DNA of 64,000 bases from NCBI RefSeq assembly GCF_011326755.1, contig NZ_JAAOIE010000005.1, positions 62,001-126,000 of the forward strand. The letters run 5' to 3'. Source of the stretch: Cochlodiniinecator piscidefendens. Lineage in GTDB: Bacteria > Pseudomonadota > Alphaproteobacteria > Rhodobacterales > Rhodobacteraceae. Shown piece by piece: positions 55,002-63,179 of this stretch (position 1 is the stretch's first letter; each line of letters starts with the position of its first letter). Under the pieces are notes generated by a model. The model was not told the DNA's origin. It did no database searches and saw nothing but the letters and a program-made list of their open reading frames with translations. Position numbers and translations under genes: made by a program.

Positions 55002-55175
55002 CTATTTCTTGGCGACAGCTTCTTTTTTGAGAATGGCAATTACGAACAACACCGCGGCACCGGACAAAACTAGCATCTCACCTACGTCGTTCAGAAATGC
55101 GGAATTGGATGCAGAGCCGAGCCCTACATTCACACCAAAAACCACAAACAAGAGTATCGCCCCAATCAGCGGCAT
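55002..55175 (-). CDS. Small two-helix membrane protein at the head of the DHPS operon
   Basis: 57-aa gene too short for standard ORF filters. ATG 55175, TAG 55004-55002. A near-perfect ribosome site GGAGGAGA sits 7 nt upstream. The protein has two hydrophobic helices (LIGAILLFVVFGVNVGLG at 3-20, MLVLSGAAVLFVIAILK at 34-50) with a short polar loop and a Lys-rich tail (KKEAVAKK), so both ends probably face the same side. It is the first gene after the LacI operators and lies 33 nt before dctP. I do not recognise a family; an accessory or regulatory subunit of the TRAP system is the obvious guess. Confidence 0.75.
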   Translation of the reverse strand: MPLIGAILLFVVFGVNVGLGSASNSAFLNDVGEMLVLSGAAVLFVIAILKKEAVAKK

Positions 55176-55215
55176 ATTGCGTCTCCTCCCAGTCGCAAAT
55201 CCGATTCTCCGTCCA

Positions 55216-55252
55216 TGTAAGCGCTTACAAATGCAAAATGCAAGCCCTTACA
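55216..55252. promoter_or_regulatory. Two LacI-type operators in the divergent hps/lacI promoter region
   Basis: O1 TGTAAGCGCTTACA (55216-55229) is a perfect 14-bp palindrome with the central CG of LacI/GalR sites. O2 TGCAAGCCCTTACA (55239-55252) is a degenerate copy. Centres are 23 bp apart. They lie 41 bp upstream of the small membrane protein gene and 88 bp before the regulator, so one repressor could control both sides. Confidence 0.8.
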
Positions 55253-55339
55253 TTTCTGTGTTGCAGGCATTGCGTTTTTTGGCCAAACTCGCGTTGAAGA
55301 TAATAAGCCCTGAAATCAGGGATTTGATAAAGGATCACG

Positions 55340-56362
55340 ATGGCAAAAGACCAACCGACTCCAACTCTACAAGATGTCGCAACAGCGGCAGAGGTCTCCA
55401 CGGCGACGGTCTCGCGCTGTCTGAACTTCCCGGATCAGGTCACAGAAAGCACCCGCAACAAAGTCCTAAAAGCCGTCAAAGCGCTGAGCTATTCGCCACA
55501 TTTCGGCGCGCGTGCTATGGCCTCGCGGCGCACAAATACAATCGGCGCGATCATCCCGACAATGGAAAACGCGATTTTTGCACGTGGTCTTCAAGCCTTT
55601 CAAGATGAGCTCCATGAACATGGCTTCACGATGCTGGTGGCCAGTACATCCTACCGTGCCGATATCGAAGAAGAACAAATTCGCGCGCTCGTTGGGCGCG
55701 GGGCCGATGCCTTACTGCTCATTGGGCATGAGCGCAGCCCCGACATCTACCGCTTTCTGGAAACTCAAAACGTGCCCGCACTTGTCACGTGGGCCTTCGA
55801 CACCCGCCTGCCACGTCCTTCGATCGGCTTTGACAACCGCAAAGCTATGCGCGAAATGGCGCTAAGAGTCATCGAATTGGGCCACAGAAATCTCGCGTTT
55901 ATCTCAGCGAGAACCACCCTGAACGACCGCGCTAAAGCGCGCCAATTGGGGATAGAGGACGCTATGGTCGCCTCCAACCTGGTCTCGGGCGATCTGTACA
56001 TGGTTGAAACCGTCTATGGCATAGAACAGGGCTCAATCGCCTTCGAACAGGTGCTAAAAGCCGCGCCCCAAACGACAGCCATTTTCTGCGGCAACGATGT
56101 GTTGGGAGTGGGAGCCCTGCGCCGTGCCCGCGAAATGGGCGTCAGGGTACCCGAAGATGTGTCCATCATCGGGTTCGACGACATTGATCTAGCTGAAATT
56201 GCCTATCCCGCGCTGACAACTGTCCATGTTCCGCATCGCGAAATGGGGCGACGCGCCGGCAAAGCCCTCGCCGAATTAGTGACCAATGGAACATCAATCG
56301 AGGCTATCGAGCTCGACGCAAGCCTTGTTTTTCGGGATACTCTAGCACCAGTGAAGAACTGA
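55340..56362 (+). CDS. LacI-family transcriptional regulator of the DHPS operon
   Basis: 340-aa LacI/GalR regulator. N-terminal HTH and hinge (TLQDVATAAEVSTATVSRCL, residues 9-28, then LNFPDQVTESTRNKV and the hinge YSPHFGARAMASRRT), followed by a periplasmic-binding-like ligand domain (NTIGAIIPTMENAIFARGLQ; SIIGFDDIDLAEIAYPALTTVHV). AAGGA precedes the ATG. Divergent from the operon, with two operators in the spacer. Inducer probably DHPS or a pathway intermediate such as sulfolactate. Confidence 0.92.
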   Translation: MAKDQPTPTLQDVATAAEVSTATVSRCLNFPDQVTESTRNKVLKAVKALSYSPHFGARAMASRRTNTIGAIIPTMENAIFARGLQAFQDELHEHGFTMLVASTSYRADIEEEQIRALVGRGADALLLIGHERSPDIYRFLETQNVPALVTWAFDTRLPRPSIGFDNRKAMREMALRVIELGHRNLAFISARTTLNDRAKARQLGIEDAMVASNLVSGDLYMVETVYGIEQGSIAFEQVLKAAPQTTAIFCGNDVLGVGALRRAREMGVRVPEDVSIIGFDDIDLAEIAYPALTTVHVPHREMGRRAGKALAELVTNGTSIEAIELDASLVFRDTLAPVKN

Positions 56363-56514
56363 GTTACCTTTCCCGGGTGCGCATTTCTGGGCAATATCCG
56401 CCACAGCGGCTTGGCAGATCAACGGATCGTATTGGGGCACCTTTGAAATCCGCAACTAACGTCCGCTCCTTGCCTTTTTCAGTCATTAATGCACTTCGCA
56501 GCATCGGTCACTAA

Positions 56515-56979
56515 GGGCATATTCTGTTGAAAAACTCTGGGTTTTCGCGGGAGTGCTTCGCAGACTGAATGGCTTCCGCCACAGTTTTATAGGACTGCTC
56601 TGGCTTGACTTGGGCTTGGGGCCATTTTAGCTAACTTTTTGAGGTTTTGGGCGGTTGCGGCGAGGATAAATTCATCATGAGCGCCACAGGGGCCACGCAA
56701 TCGGAGCCGGCCTAGGCCGTGAATGCGCTTCAGATGTGCGAACGACATTCCGACCTTTTTGCGTAACTTTCTCGAGATGGCATACTGCTGCGTTTGCGAT
56801 AGGGCTCGAGCGACATCACGGGAGGGTTCGTAGATTGAACGCGTGACTTTACGCTATGGTTCTTTCGGTGTGCAGCGTTGTTTAAGTGGGCATACCTCAC
56901 AATCAGATTTTCGGGCGCGGTAGCGGATGGTGGCATCTTTATTGGGGCCAGATCTTGGTTTGGTGAACGCACGCCTATA
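56515..56979 (-). mobile_element. Inverted 465-bp right-end fragment of the IS1182 element
   Basis: Reverse complement of 45655-46119, with identical length and no difference seen wherever compared, including the TAG of the transposase and the terminal inverted repeat at 56515. The similarity ends sharply at 56979/56980 (after CCTATA), where the TniA-like coding sequence begins. The fragment carries only the transposase C-terminus. Confidence 0.9.
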
Positions 56980-59038
56980 CACGTTTGATCGTACGGACCA
57001 AGCAAGTACACCAACCTTCTACCCATTTGAGAAATTCCGCGAGCTCTTGAAGCAGCCGGGCGTGCTGCTGGAGCCAGGTTACTTTACTGTTGAGCGGGAA
57101 AAGCTACGTAGTACCGGCATTGTAGATTCTATCCACACGCTTTCAGGTGAGACGGATACCGAGGTAATCTGGCGCTACGCATACGTGGTCGCTTTCCTAG
57201 CATATTGGCGCTCGGGTGCGGTCAAAAAATCGGAATTTTCGACGCGGCTCTTGCTGCCTGAAATCGAAAAGCATGTGAACAAGCAAGCTTATGCGGAGCA
57301 GAGCGGTTGGGTCAAAAAACGCGCAGGTCAGAAAAAGGAGTACCGTGAACTTCCTTGTGCCCGTACCCTTCTGGAATGGGTGCGCCTCTATGAAAAAGCG
57401 GGGTGTTCGCGGCTTGCACTCGCGCCGAGAACATTTCGATCAGGAAACTGGAAGGATCGTTTCACGCTTGAGGAGCTGCGGTTCTTAGGCCGTTGTATCG
57501 GTGATTATCTGACGCGTAGTCGGCTGTCCAAGCGGCGTGTTGCAGATAACACCAAAGTCAAATTTGAAGCGGAAAATGTGCAGCGCGTCGAACTTGGACT
57601 GCCCCTGCTCAAGGTGCCTTCAAAGCGTAAGGTTGAACGTGAGATCGCAAAGCTCGATCCATATTCCACTTATGCGCAACGCCACGGTGTAGATGCAGCA
57701 AACCGCAAATTCATACTCTATGAAACAGGCTTGGATGCGAGTTATCCGATGGAACGCATCGAGATCGATGAGTGGAAAGTTGACTTGATCACGATCCTCG
57801 CCGAACGTGGGGCTCTCGATAACCTTTCGCCGGAACAATTGGCAGCTTTGCCGCGCGGAAGGCGTTGGCTTTACCTCGCCATCGATGCCGCGACCGGTTG
57901 TGTTCTCGGCATGCGGCTCTGTGAAACCCCAAACGCTGATGATGCGATTGCATTGCTTGCTGATGTGACACGGGGCAAGTCAAGTTTGGCAGCGGCTGCT
58001 GGATGCCGATCGGAATGGGGGCAATATGGTGGGCTTAAAACTGTAGCAACCGACCTCGGTGCAGCATTCGTCGATGATAGGTTTCGTGCCGCCATCTTTG
58101 ATGCGGGTGGTTCTCCGGAAACGCCAACTGGTGGTCTGCCGCAACTGCGGGCGCGCGTGGAACGGATATTCGGAACCTTTGGGACGGATTTGATGCCTGG
58201 CCTTGCGGGCCAGACATTTTCCAACCCGAAGGAGAGAGGTGATTATCCGTCAGTAGAGATGGCTGCGATCACGGATGATCAATTGATGCAGATGCTGATC
58301 TTGTACGTCGTGGATGTGTATCACAACCGGCCTCATGCAGGGTTAAAAGGCGAGACGCCCAACAATTGCTGGAAACGTCTAGGGAAGGAAAAGGGCGTTG
58401 TGCCAGATGTCCCAGAACGGATCAGGCGTCGTGCTTTTGGGAAACCGCAGAACCGTAAAGTTTCGGGCCGTGGTGTCCGCGTCTTTGGCATCGATTACAC
58501 CTGTGCAGCATTGCGTCACTTCCACCTTCACAGCCATGAAACATATGTCGATCTGCGGATCGATCTGAATGACATTGGTTGGATTATGGTTCGGATTGGA
58601 GATGAATGGTTCCCCGCAACAGCGTTACAGAAGTGTTTCGACGGCGTGTCTTACGATAAGTGGGAGGCCGCGGCTCGTCAGCTGCGCCTTAAATTTCGCG
58701 AGGAGGCGGCTCTTCATGAAAGCGTCGTTGCGGAGGCGCTTCAAAAAATTGCGACTGTGAATGCAGAGGCAGAGAGGAGAATGGGCGTCGCTTTGCGCAC
58801 CGTAACACCAGCGGGCTTGCGACGTGGCGAAGAGGATCTCTTTCTGGGGCTGTCGATTGACCCAGACGACCCTGAAGGCTTTGACTTGCCACCAGATGAA
58901 GACCTGTTCGGCAGCCTCGTACCTCTCCTAGACAAGGATGGCGGAGGGGCCACTGCAATTCCGGATGCTGTGGAAACTGAAGAGCCTGAAGCCGAAGATG
59001 ATCATGCGCCTCTGACATGGAGGTTCGATGATGAATAA
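56927..59038 (+). CDS. tniA: Tn7/Tn5053-like transposase TniA (TnsB-like DD35E), 5' end replaced by IS
   Basis: DDE integrase of the TniA/TnsB/MuA group. Catalytic residues fit exactly: Asp at 57767 (MERIEIDEWKVD), Asp at 58052 (VATDLGAAF), Glu at 58160 (RARVERIFGT), with 35 residues between the last two. The C-terminus has a Mu-type beta-barrel (HETYVDLRIDLNDIGWIMVR) and an acidic tail for TniB contact. Native coding resumes at the IS junction (56980, YTFDRTDQ); the first in-frame ATG (56927) lies in the IS, giving a hybrid N-terminus of ~17 foreign residues. An internal GTG at 57062 is an alternative. The element's own left terminus is gone. Confidence 0.85.
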   Translation: MVASLLGPDLGLVNARLYTFDRTDQASTPTFYPFEKFRELLKQPGVLLEPGYFTVEREKLRSTGIVDSIHTLSGETDTEVIWRYAYVVAFLAYWRSGAVKKSEFSTRLLLPEIEKHVNKQAYAEQSGWVKKRAGQKKEYRELPCARTLLEWVRLYEKAGCSRLALAPRTFRSGNWKDRFTLEELRFLGRCIGDYLTRSRLSKRRVADNTKVKFEAENVQRVELGLPLLKVPSKRKVEREIAKLDPYSTYAQRHGVDAANRKFILYETGLDASYPMERIEIDEWKVDLITILAERGALDNLSPEQLAALPRGRRWLYLAIDAATGCVLGMRLCETPNADDAIALLADVTRGKSSLAAAAGCRSEWGQYGGLKTVATDLGAAFVDDRFRAAIFDAGGSPETPTGGLPQLRARVERIFGTFGTDLMPGLAGQTFSNPKERGDYPSVEMAAITDDQLMQMLILYVVDVYHNRPHAGLKGETPNNCWKRLGKEKGVVPDVPERIRRRAFGKPQNRKVSGRGVRVFGIDYTCAALRHFHLHSHETYVDLRIDLNDIGWIMVRIGDEWFPATALQKCFDGVSYDKWEAAARQLRLKFREEAALHESVVAEALQKIATVNAEAERRMGVALRTVTPAGLRRGEEDLFLGLSIDPDDPEGFDLPPDEDLFGSLVPLLDKDGGGATAIPDAVETEEPEAEDDHAPLTWRFDDE

Positions 59039-59999
59039 GGTTTCTGATACTCATATCCAGCTCGCGAAGTTGCGGGGGCAGTTCATCAGGCATGCCGCAT
59101 ACGAACAATTGTGTGATCAGTTTGATCGACATCTGCAAAGGCGGCGTGCCGCTCTGTCTTTGGGCCTCTTTGAGGAGGCCCGAGGGATTGCCATCGTAGG
59201 TGCGTCTGGGAGTGGCAAGTCAACGCTTACGGCACGTCTGTTGACGCAGCACCCGGACATTCTGCAACCGCAATCAGAAAGTCAGAAGGCTGAGATTATC
59301 AGTCTTCTGGTTCCATCGCCAGCCACGCTTAAAGATGTCGGTTCCACCATTCTGGGTGCATTGGGATACGATTCCATGCGTCGAAGTCCGGCGGGTGCGA
59401 TTTGGGATCAGGTGCGCACGCTACTGCACAATCGAGAAACCTTGTTTGTGCATCTTGATGAGGCGCAGGACTTGTTCTCCAGCCGAAACACAAATGTACG
59501 CAACGATGTCGTGAACACACTGAAGTCCCTCATGAACAGCAAGGCTTGGCCTGTTGGCCTGATCTTGTCGGGCACTCCCAAGATGATTGAAATGATTAAC
59601 TCCGACGATCAGCTCAAGCGCCGGATCGACATGGTCAGCATCGATGCGGTGACTTGGGCCTCTCATGGGAAAGAGGTGCGGGCTTATTTCAAAGCCTATG
59701 CCGACAAGGCAGGATTGTCTTTGTGCATTGAACTGGATCTCGAAGATTTCTTGCCGCGCCTGCTCCATGCTGGTGCCAATGAGTTTGGCTTGACAGTTTC
59801 AATGATCTTGAACGGGATTGAAAACGCGATTTTGGAGGAGACGGACACACTGCGTCTTGAGCACTTTATCGATGCTTTTCAAAGCAAGTCTGGCTGCGTG
59901 CGTGGGCTCAATCCCTTTGTAGTCTCTGACTACTTAGCCATCGATACACGTGCTGTCATGGGGATCATGCAATTCGGCGACGGGCAGGTAAGGCGATGA
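59028..59999 (+). CDS. tniB: TniB/TnsC-like transposition ATPase
   Basis: 323-aa AAA+ ATPase that would recruit TniA to targets. Walker A VGASGSGKST (57-66), Walker B LFVHLDEAQDLF (near 140-151), sensor-like LILSGTPKMIEM and arginine-rich DQLKRRIDMV. Overlaps tniA by 11 nt and tniQ by 4 nt, the standard tniABQ order. No lesion seen, but its partners are damaged. Confidence 0.88.
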   Translation: MMNKVSDTHIQLAKLRGQFIRHAAYEQLCDQFDRHLQRRRAALSLGLFEEARGIAIVGASGSGKSTLTARLLTQHPDILQPQSESQKAEIISLLVPSPATLKDVGSTILGALGYDSMRRSPAGAIWDQVRTLLHNRETLFVHLDEAQDLFSSRNTNVRNDVVNTLKSLMNSKAWPVGLILSGTPKMIEMINSDDQLKRRIDMVSIDAVTWASHGKEVRAYFKAYADKAGLSLCIELDLEDFLPRLLHAGANEFGLTVSMILNGIENAILEETDTLRLEHFIDAFQSKSGCVRGLNPFVVSDYLAIDTRAVMGIMQFGDGQVRR

Positions 60000-60322
60000 G
60001 TATCAATCATTCTTTATCCTTCCCAATCCTCGAGTATGAAACGGCGACATCTTACGTCTCGCGTCTAACACGGTACTGCGGTTTGAATTCACCAAATGAT
60101 TTTTGCTTGGATCACGGGTTTCGGTGGCAAGACTTCGTACGAGGCGATGACGTCTTGTTCGATAAAGTGGCTGCAATCGGTGGTGCGAATGCCGACGATA
60201 TGAAACGTTGGGCCGTGCGCACGATTGATAAAAATCGCTTTGAAATCTCCGGGCAACAAGCAACCAAAATGTCTTTGGTTCGAACGAGGTTGCGGGTTGG
60301 GGCGACAGACTCCCGAATATAA
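59996..60322 (+). pseudogene. tniQ: TniQ target-selector protein, truncated
   Basis: N-terminal ~100 residues of TniQ: SFPILEYETATSYVSRLTRY, then NDFCLDHGFRWQDFVRGDD and a helix ending KMSLVRTRLR. Full TniQ proteins continue with zinc-finger cysteines and a second half; here the match ends near 60290-60300 and the frame stops at 60322. The following bases read in the +1 frame as the tail of an antitoxin, so a deletion joined two genes. Not expected to function in target selection. Confidence 0.8.
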
Positions 60323-60422
60323 TGCCCTGTCGGAGCTCTGGATTATTGGCGAGATTGACTGCGAAGAGCTGGAAAAACGACGGATGAAAATGGTGCTAGA
60401 TTGTGTGAAGAACAGTGCCTGA
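60294..60422 (+). pseudogene. VbhA-type Fic antitoxin, C-terminal remnant
   Basis: In the +1 frame relative to tniQ: GLGRQTPEYNALSELWIIGE then IDCEELEKRRMKMVLD, the pattern of the VbhA C-terminus (GLEPDPxxxxxxERxxxGE), ending at a TGA that overlaps the fic start region. The N-terminal inhibitory helix with the (S/T)xxxE(G/N) motif is absent, because the sequence upstream is tniQ. Identified by position and pattern, not by a database search. Confidence 0.6.
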
Positions 60423-61104
60423 TCCATTCCTGCAAGAAGATCGAATGAGTATGAAAAACTGTCTCGGCATAAAGTCCGACCCAGCTTTACTGCGTATTGT
60501 TGAGCGAGAACTTACGTCAAGCCGGGCCGAAACGGTTGAAAAAATTACGGGCCACTTCGACGGGCAACATTTGCGCGCCATTCACAAACATCTATTCCAA
60601 GATGTCTTTTAGTGGGCGGGGACCATGCGTTCCGATACCATCGTTCTTGACGGTGAGACTTATAATATTCTTGAACACGCAAACATTTTATCCAAGGGCG
60701 GTAGCACCTTTCTGCCTGCGTCTCATTTGGATAATGGGCTTGCTCACATCGAACGATTGGCAAATTCACCAGAAGCGCAATCCCAGAACTGCGAAACGTT
60801 TGCGAACATGGCCACCGAGATCTTGTCTGATCTCAATTATGCGCATCCGTTTCGTGAGGGAAATGGGCGTACCCAACGTGCATTTATGGAACAACTGGCA
60901 AAACGCACCGGACATGACTTAGATTTTGAGGGTATTACAGCTGCGCGCAATAACGCAGCCAGCATCGAGTCGCATGGTGGAGATACGGTGAAGCTGGCAG
61001 CGATCGTCTCGGAAAGCCTTAAGCCTGAGGAAGTCGAAGCCAGGCTGCAAGCTGTAGAGCAACTTGAAGGGCTCGGCGTGGACCGTCAAACGATTTGCAT
61101 TTAG
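60415..61104 (+). pseudogene. fic: Fic-family AMP-transferase toxin with amber stop
   Basis: The Fic gene begins at GTG 60415 (overlapping the antitoxin stop) or ATG 60445. Blocks: NCLGIKSDPALLRIVERE, HLRAIHKHLFQDVF, then TAG (60610-60612) where relatives have Glu before Trp-Ala-Gly; the same frame resumes WAGTMRSDTIVLDGETY and carries the catalytic HPFREGNGRTQ (60843-60875) and FMEQLAKRTGHDLDF. A single base change (GAG to TAG) explains the stop. An ATG at 60625 could start a fragment with the HPF motif but without the N-terminal helices. Confidence 0.82.
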
Positions 61105-61380
61105 GTGGGCGTTTCAACTTAAAGGTGCTTTACATAACACCCCTTAGCAGACGCTCACGCTTCGTTGCGGCGCGTGATTTCACCTGAGGGTTGTCTGCAC
61201 ACACCCTTCGCCTAAAAGGTGCGTGCAGACCGAACCGCTTAATATTTTGTCAAACATATGGTCTGACATGATGGGCCTAAACGGGATCGCCGCACTTGAT
61301 CCGCCCCACCGTGCGGCGTCTCCTGCGGTCCCCGCGCTTTATGGGTCCGGGTCCCCAAACAGACTTTTCGGTTGATACGT
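61105..61380. other. Non-coding spacer with two large hairpins between fic and the parB operon
   Basis: 276 bp without a supportable gene between convergent units. Inverted repeat 1 at 61193-61230: arms GTCTGCACACACC and GGTGCGTGCAGAC (12 of 13 pairing). Inverted repeat 2 at 61288-61318: CGCCGCAC / GTGCGGCG, perfect, 15-nt loop. Neither has a T run, so they could be attachment, resolution or partition sites rather than terminators. Confidence 0.6.
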
Positions 61381-62280
61381 CTAGGACGCAAATGCCTCCC
61401 GTTCGGTGATCTTCTCAAACTCAGGCAGAAATTCCTCATTATGCAGGGCGAGGTATTTGGTGATCCGCTCATTGCTCACCAACCGCGTGACGTAGCCGCG
61501 CGCCAAAACTAGATCGAGATGATCAGCGCCATAACTGTCTTCGACCAAACGCACTTCACGTTCTAGGTTGGCGGACTCGCGTTCCATCAGATCAAGCTGT
61601 TCGCGTGAGATGCCTTTGACCTTCTTCGGTGTCGCGCCAGAGACCAACTGGCTTTCGGGTGTCCCCGCCAAGAGAGATTGAGCGTAGTTGACGGTGTATT
61701 TGTTCATCGTCACCATCAGCTGTGCCGCTTCGATCTGGCGCATTGGTTTCATTTTCTTGAGAATACGAAATCCGGTCAAGGCAACCTGCTTATCTTTCAA
61801 CAGATCAGCAGCTTCAGGACAGATGCCATCAAGCAAACGTCGCTTTTCTTGCAGCGTCTTGATGTTCACATTCAGTGCTTTTGCTAAGCGTTCTTCCGAC
61901 GCACCGAGGGTCAGTGCGCGCAAAATCATCTTATGTTCTTGGATTGTGGCAAGCCTGCTGATCCGCTTATTATAGGTGAAGGCTTCATCGTCGGTGGAAA
62001 TGATGCAGGGCGTGTCGGTGGCACCTTGATCCTTCAATACTTCCAAGCGCAGATGCCCATCAAGCAGCGTGTATTGAGTCGGATCTTGTCGATCACGGGT
62101 CACGACGATCGGTTCGACAAGGCCGATCTCTGTAATGGATGCGACAATCCGTTTGAACTTGACCGTTTCCTTCGTTTGCGGGGTCACAACATAAAGTGGC
62201 GCAATATTATCGAAGGTGATGCGTCGTAAGGCGCACTCGAATGCGGCGGCAACGATCTGTTCTTCGTCTCTAGTTGTCAT
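61381..62280 (-). CDS. ParB/RepB-like DNA-binding protein (second of pair)
   Basis: 299-aa protein with an N-terminal ParB/sulfiredoxin fold (VKFKRIVASITEIGLVEPIV, then YTLLDGHLRLEVLKDQGATD), a helix-turn-helix region (LTLGASEERLAKALNVNIKT) and a C-terminal RepB-type domain (about 180-290). The usual ParB CTP-box GERRxxA is replaced by DGHLRLE. No ParA is nearby. Its ATG overlaps the upstream gene's stop (ATGA), so it is the third gene of a tightly coupled operon with the recombinase. Confidence 0.8.
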   Translation of the reverse strand: MTTRDEEQIVAAAFECALRRITFDNIAPLYVVTPQTKETVKFKRIVASITEIGLVEPIVVTRDRQDPTQYTLLDGHLRLEVLKDQGATDTPCIISTDDEAFTYNKRISRLATIQEHKMILRALTLGASEERLAKALNVNIKTLQEKRRLLDGICPEAADLLKDKQVALTGFRILKKMKPMRQIEAAQLMVTMNKYTVNYAQSLLAGTPESQLVSGATPKKVKGISREQLDLMERESANLEREVRLVEDSYGADHLDLVLARGYVTRLVSNERITKYLALHNEEFLPEFEKITEREAFAS

Positions 62281-63179
62281 GTCATTGCCCCGTTAATGCG
62301 GGTCAATCGATCTGCGATTGTCTTGGGAATATTGGACAGGCCTTCGGCGCGCAAAAGCGTCACAAAGTTTTCGTCTGAAAGCAGCGTCTTCAAGGATTGG
62401 GTCAGAAACATGATTTCGCTTCGTGTCGCCCCAGCCTTACGCAGCAGGATTTTCTTCTTTTCCACATCGTTTTGATAGGTCCGTAGCAACGTTTCGACGG
62501 AAAGATTTGTCCGTGACCGCTTGTCCGAGGCCCCACGGCCTTTGCCGAATTGTTTGCGCGTTTCAACCAAGCGCTTCGCCGCCATCAGACGACCACCGCG
62601 CAAAACCTTGCTTTCATAGGCCTGACGCAGCACCGTCTGTACGCCAACATCATCGGCCTCGGCGATATCAACGGCGACGCTGACCGGAATTCTCCCGCTT
62701 TCAACAGCGCGCAGGAGCCGGTGTTCATGGCTTTCCAACAATCGAATGACACCGTGCACGTATTTGCTTGATAGCTGGGTCTTCGCGCCGATTTCTCGTT
62801 CAGAGTATCCACTGTCTTTGAGGCGTTTGATATCCCTCAGTAGATCAAGCGAGTGGTGCTGCCTGCGCGCGAGGTTTTCGACCAAGCTCATCACAAGACA
62901 ATCCTCTGAGCTGGCGGTGATGACAACTGCCGGTATTTTGTCTTGTTTTAAGACCTTGAAGGCCTCCAATCGACCTTGGCCACAGACCAATTCGTATGTC
63001 AGGCCATCGCTCTCATCATCCTTGCGGGCGGCAACAGTGATTGGGCGCTTTAGGCCAAGCTCAGCAATGTTTGCGACGATTCCATCAAAGGCCTTTTGAT
63101 TTCGGATACGCGGATTGACCACAGTGATCGCATCTACAGCAATGAGTTCAGTATGTTCTGGTGACGCGTCAGGCATCAT
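62277..63179 (-). CDS. ParB/RepB-like DNA-binding protein (first of pair)
   Basis: 300-aa ParB-fold protein, distinct from its neighbour. N-domain: VVNPRIRNQKAFDGIVANI, GLKRPITVA, then ELVCGQGRLEAFKVLKQDKI (GQGR in the CTP-box place) and SLVENLARRQHHSLDLLRDI, with HTH helix YSEREIGAKTQLSSKYVHGV. Basic central stretch (QFGKGRGASDKRSRTN). Overlaps both neighbours by 4 nt. Its role with a serine recombinase is unknown; a site-binding accessory factor that directs recombination is one possibility. Confidence 0.8.
   Translation of the reverse strand: MMPDASPEHTELIAVDAITVVNPRIRNQKAFDGIVANIAELGLKRPITVAARKDDESDGLTYELVCGQGRLEAFKVLKQDKIPAVVITASSEDCLVMSLVENLARRQHHSLDLLRDIKRLKDSGYSEREIGAKTQLSSKYVHGVIRLLESHEHRLLRAVESGRIPVSVAVDIAEADDVGVQTVLRQAYESKVLRGGRLMAAKRLVETRKQFGKGRGASDKRSRTNLSVETLLRTYQNDVEKKKILLRKAGATRSEIMFLTQSLKTLLSDENFVTLLRAEGLSNIPKTIADRLTRINGAMT

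Noticed and set aside
56730-57026. 98-residue minus-strand frame, duplicated at 45662-45904 on the plus strand
   Set aside because: It is an out-of-frame reading of the IS transposase in both copies, not a repeated gene.
56927-60322. CRISPR-associated Tn7-like transposon
   Set aside because: TniA, TniB and TniQ are present, but no Cas genes, repeats or guide RNA are nearby, TniQ is truncated, and the element ends are missing.
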